Below, one piece after another: positions 60,737 through 64,000 of a stretch of DNA of 64,000 nucleotides. Each line of letters starts with the position of its first letter. Position 1 is the stretch's first letter. The notes below the pieces were generated by a model that saw only the letters and a list, made by a program, of their open reading frames with translations, ran no database searches and had not been told where the DNA came from. Origin of the DNA: Rhipidocladum racemiflorum (lineage: Eukaryota > Streptophyta > Magnoliopsida > Poales > Poaceae); contig CM070578.1 of the NCBI GenBank assembly GCA_036346355.1, forward strand, positions 17,002,501 to 17,066,500, read 5' to 3'. Made by a program: the position numbers and the translations under genes.

Positions 60737-63420
60737 GGAGGGTGGAGCTCCTCTCTCATGGACTAATCACCATAATCCTTTGGTTGGTCCTTTCTCCCTC
60801 CTCCTGCTGTTCCACCTTTCAAGCAGTAGCTTAAGCGAAGCGCTGCTGAAATAGTTTCTCCACCACCACCACTAAGTCGTAGTGTTGTTGGAGTTTCCCG
60901 TGGATCCTCTACTTCCGCTGCCCCGCTGGATCGAGGGATTGGAGGTCATCGTTGTTCCGTACGTGTGACCAAGTACGGAGGCGCTGCCGTTTGTGGCGCT
61001 CATCTTCGCGACTTTGAAGTCGGGCGTGTACTTCTACTTCAACCACGTTTGTTTGCGGGAACGTTATTCCCGCTTTCGGTCTACGAGGGTGAGTCCTTCT
61101 GAAACCGTTTACTTACATCTCCTAGATATGATCTTGGTGTTTGGTTGCAATCGTAGGAAAATTTTTGTTTTCCTTGCTTCGAAACCCATCAATAATTAGT
61201 ATGGATTGGGGAGTATTGGAAGATGTATGATATTAAGAATAATAGTCGGTAAAGTTAAATAAATAATATTGAGAGTCATACTTGTGGATCAAATAGAATA
61301 AGTGGTGAATTATATTTCGGTGGATTTTAACAGGCATACTATGTGATTTAGAGATGACAATGTGAAGGGTTACAATAGGTGATATTGAGAATGATACTCG
61401 ATGATTTAGTCAATAATATTATCAAATATACTCGATGGAGTAAGTGGATAATATTGAGGATCATACTCGGTGGTTTAGGAGATGATTTTGTGAAATATGG
61501 TCTCGTGATAACCATTTATGTGGAATTATGAATAATGTGAATTATGTGTGATTTGTTTAGTCGATCTAGTGTCACGGTGTATGGAAATCATTATAGTCGA
61601 TGAATTAATAAAATCTTGGCTTAAGGAATCTTTGTTAAAAGATGCTTGGGGATGAGATTATGAATTATTCTTGGTGGATCAAGTAGATAACAAGATTAAT
61701 CGGTGTATGGATGGTGGATAATCAATGATGAGACTTATATTTTGAGGAGATTACGTCATATACAATAATGTCAGTAGCTTATCATGATTTTGGAGTCATG
61801 ATCGCATATGTCCAAGGCTCTAAGTGTTGGAGTACTAGTTTGGGCTGGATTATATAATGTCGTGATAATAAGGTGAGATCTTGGTAACTTCATGATTCGG
61901 GAGGTTACCGAATGGACTATAATAATTAATTTTTATCAACACTGAGATCTGAAAATTATAAATAAACTAATGGTGGAATAGAACAGTTCGGTAGAAATAC
62001 TTAGACTCGCAATCGGTCAGTATGCACCTATGGATGGAAATTTCTTATAACTCTTGAAAACTTGTGTTGGAAATTATAGGCAAAGAGTATTGCCGTTGGT
62101 TTACAAAATAAAAAAAAATGAAAAATGGTTTAGACTTGGGCGGAATGGTTGGTCTGGCAGGTGCGGATAGAGCACTGGTCCTGGTTTGTGCACGTACCGC
62201 CCCAAGTCTGTTAAGGACCGACACTTATGGTTGTCTCCATTCTAAGCATTACCGTACAACCACATGTCTATAATGGTACGACCTGGCTGAATAATTTGTA
62301 GAAACCTAACAACCACATGTCTATAATGGTACGACCTGGCTGAATAATTTGTAGAAACCTAACTTAGACTCACCAGATGGTGGAATGTGAGTGCCGGATA
62401 GAGGCAAGACAGTTTTTCTCACACGGCGCAAGAGCAGGCTTCTGTACTGGGTGGATAGAACCATAACAGCGGTGAAACCTCAGCGGGTGGGTCGGGTTAG
62501 GCGTATACATTGTAAATGCCTTGTCATGATATCCCTGCCAGCACACCTAAGGAAGTGTGTTAATTGTACATGGCACTAAGGGAATATCATGTCTTGTGGG
62601 TAAAGCTGTACACCTCTGCAGAGTTAAAATTATTCGAATAGCCGTGCCTACGGTCAAGGGCAAAGCGAATAATGCTTTCATATTGGTAGACTTTATTTGT
62701 TTATTTTAAAAACTGCTGATTTGGGATCCAGGAGTAGTTAGAACTCTCGGGTGTGCTTCTAGCGGCAAGAGCCAGATAGGTGGATTGAACCTGTTTTGTG
62801 AACCATGGCAGACAGAGCCATGTGGATGGACGGAACCCTGATCTTTTGGAGATGTGGCGGATAGAGCATGTATACTAGTGATGGTGGATAGAACCTTCAC
62901 TAGAAGTTATAAATAATTGCAAATGTACAAATAATTGTGAAAATGGCTTTGTGAAAAATATTACATGTTAAGTTTTTGAAAGTGTTGCCTTGCGCAAAAA
63001 AACCATATTAAGCCATCCTTGGATAGCCCTGCATTATGCATTTTTTTCCAGACTTGCTGAGTACTTTATGTACTCACATGCTACATTCTAAACATATCTC
63101 AGAAGTGAAGGAAGCTGTCAAAGGAGATTCAAAGGACTAGGACGCGTACCCCACTCGATTGCCTGTGGGCATATGGATGGGTTACCACTTTGTGTTATCT
63201 TCTTCCGCTACAGTTATTCAAGTTGTTCAGCCTGTTAAGGCCATATTGGTAAACCTCGACCATAAGGTATTTGCTTTTATTTGGTGTTATTATTATTTGG
63301 TTATATGAAATCGTGATATGGCTGTTGATTCATTACTGTTTGACTGTGTGTACTAGCTACTGATCTGGGACTAGTACAGAAATACACAGGAGATTCCGGA
63401 TAGCCGATCCGGGGCTCACA

Positions 63421-64000
63421 AGATTCTACCGGTGCCCTTTGCCCGAGGATGAATGGTGCTGCTACTTCAACTGGGTGGACCCGGAGACGTACCACCCACA
63501 TCTCAAACTTTCCGTCTCGGATAACTGGGGACAACAACCCTCGCCGTGGTGCTACTACCTCCCAGAAAAGCCGGACCCCGAGTACGCATATGGTATTCTT
63601 CAACCACCACAGCAGGCATACTGCATTGACTGCAGGGCACGCTTTCGGTTGTACAACAAGAAGCCCAACACACACCTCCTGCACCATATAGTGGAGTGCG
63701 AGCCAAAACAGAGGAGGCGTCTCGGCAAGTCTCCGGAAGGGCAAGAGGGTTCATCCTCTCGAAGAGAAAGGGATAAGGGGAAGCAGCCGGCCGAGGTCCG
63801 CAGTACGCAACAAATCCTTCATGCATTACAAAGACCATCCCGGAACCCGGGTGGTATTAACATAGGGAGAGCGGGGAATCGGGAGGGAAGAGATCCACAT
63901 AAAAAAGACCAAAAAATTATGTTTTACACCCCCGAGACGTTCGGCATAGACTATCCATTCGGCGACAGCTGGGAACACTGCGCACGACCATGGAGCTCTT
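63421..64000 (+). CDS. Zinc-finger gene of MULE #2, open 3' exon (partial, runs off right edge)
   Basis: After the LTR target duplication the frame continues directly: RFYRCPLPEDEWCCYFNWVD, a second GRF-like finger with Cys residues before C-x-F-x-W-x-D. Then come SPWCYYLPEKPDPEY, a C-x2-C...H-x-x-x-C pattern in YCIDCRARFRLYNKK and HLLHHIVEC (BED- or C2HC-like), a basic linker SSSRRERDKGKQP, and FYTPETFGIDYPFGDSWEH. There is no stop codon in this frame from 63426 to the window end, about 190 codons, although it contains no early ATG. It completes the gene begun at 55698. Of all MULE #2 segments over 500 bp it is the only one without visible damage. Confidence 0.75.

Larger units (their letters stand above)
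59667..61191 (+). mobile_element. Solo LTR of a BARE/Angela-like copia element
   Basis: Starts TGAAGGGAATATGCCCGAGA and ends GAAACCCATCA, 1,525 bp. Exact target duplication ATAAT at 59662-59666 and 61192-61196. The tatgcccgagaggcaataataaa-type opening (positions 59676-59698) is characteristic of BARE/Angela LTRs. It has its own TATA box and tandem repeats. No internal domain or second LTR is present. Confidence 0.92.
56371..63420 (+). mobile_element. Giant solo LTR, family L2, with two nested insertions
   Basis: TGTAACATCC at 56371 to GGGGCTCACA at 63420. Exact target duplication AGATT at 56366-56370 and 63421-63425. Subtracting a hAT (57671-58646) and a copia solo LTR with its duplication leaves about 4.54 kb, nearly the 4.53 kb of 45029-49559. 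It has an exon-like piece after gcgcgtag (59206). A 53-bp tandem duplication occupies 62258-62310 and 62311-62363. It interrupts the zinc-finger gene. Confidence 0.93.

Overview
The window looks like transposon-dense nuclear DNA from a grass (Poaceae). The evidence is BARE/Angela-type copia LTRs, giant LTRs opening TGTAACATCC, MULE transposases linked to plant mobile domain (PMD) genes, a Helitron end, hAT elements, and a captured fragment of the plant Mediator subunit MED33. Species cannot be named from sequence alone. I see no intact single-copy host gene, rRNA, tRNA or CRISPR array; almost everything attributable is mobile DNA or its debris.

Layout. 1-3886 (minus): decayed MULE #1, transposase followed by a PMD gene running off the left edge. 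3887-7250: its upstream side, with a ~172-bp tandem array carrying an exon-like unit and a possible TATA box. 7250-10544: GC-rich block, then AT-rich DNA ending in a Helitron 3' terminus set into a giant LTR (10545-12109). 12110-15729: gag fragment split by a 725-bp solo LTR, LINE tail, hAT-type MITE, palindromic and purine-rich repeats. 15730-22329: giant LTR (family L1) split by a 2.3-kb hAT holding a MED33 fragment. 22330-30512 (minus): Ty3/gypsy element with its 3' LTR and broken gag-pol but no 5' half.

30528-64000 (plus): MULE #2, the backbone of the right half. Its transposase is cut by solo LTRs at 31221-43612 (itself holding a young copia, 33207-39778), 45029-49559 and 49870-52258. 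A multi-exon PMD gene follows (52788-55200). Last comes a zinc-finger gene (55698-56370, resuming at 63421) cut by another giant solo LTR (56371-63420), which holds a hAT and a BARE-like solo LTR. Most insertions have exact TSDs, and removing them on paper restores the coding frame.

How the parts relate: MULE #2 appears to carry three co-oriented genes (transposase, PMD protein, zinc-finger protein). MULE #1 repeats the first two in the opposite orientation. Both are pseudogenised by stops and frameshifts, but the last zinc-finger exon is open to the window edge. Solo LTRs greatly outnumber intact elements, so LTR-LTR recombination has been active here.
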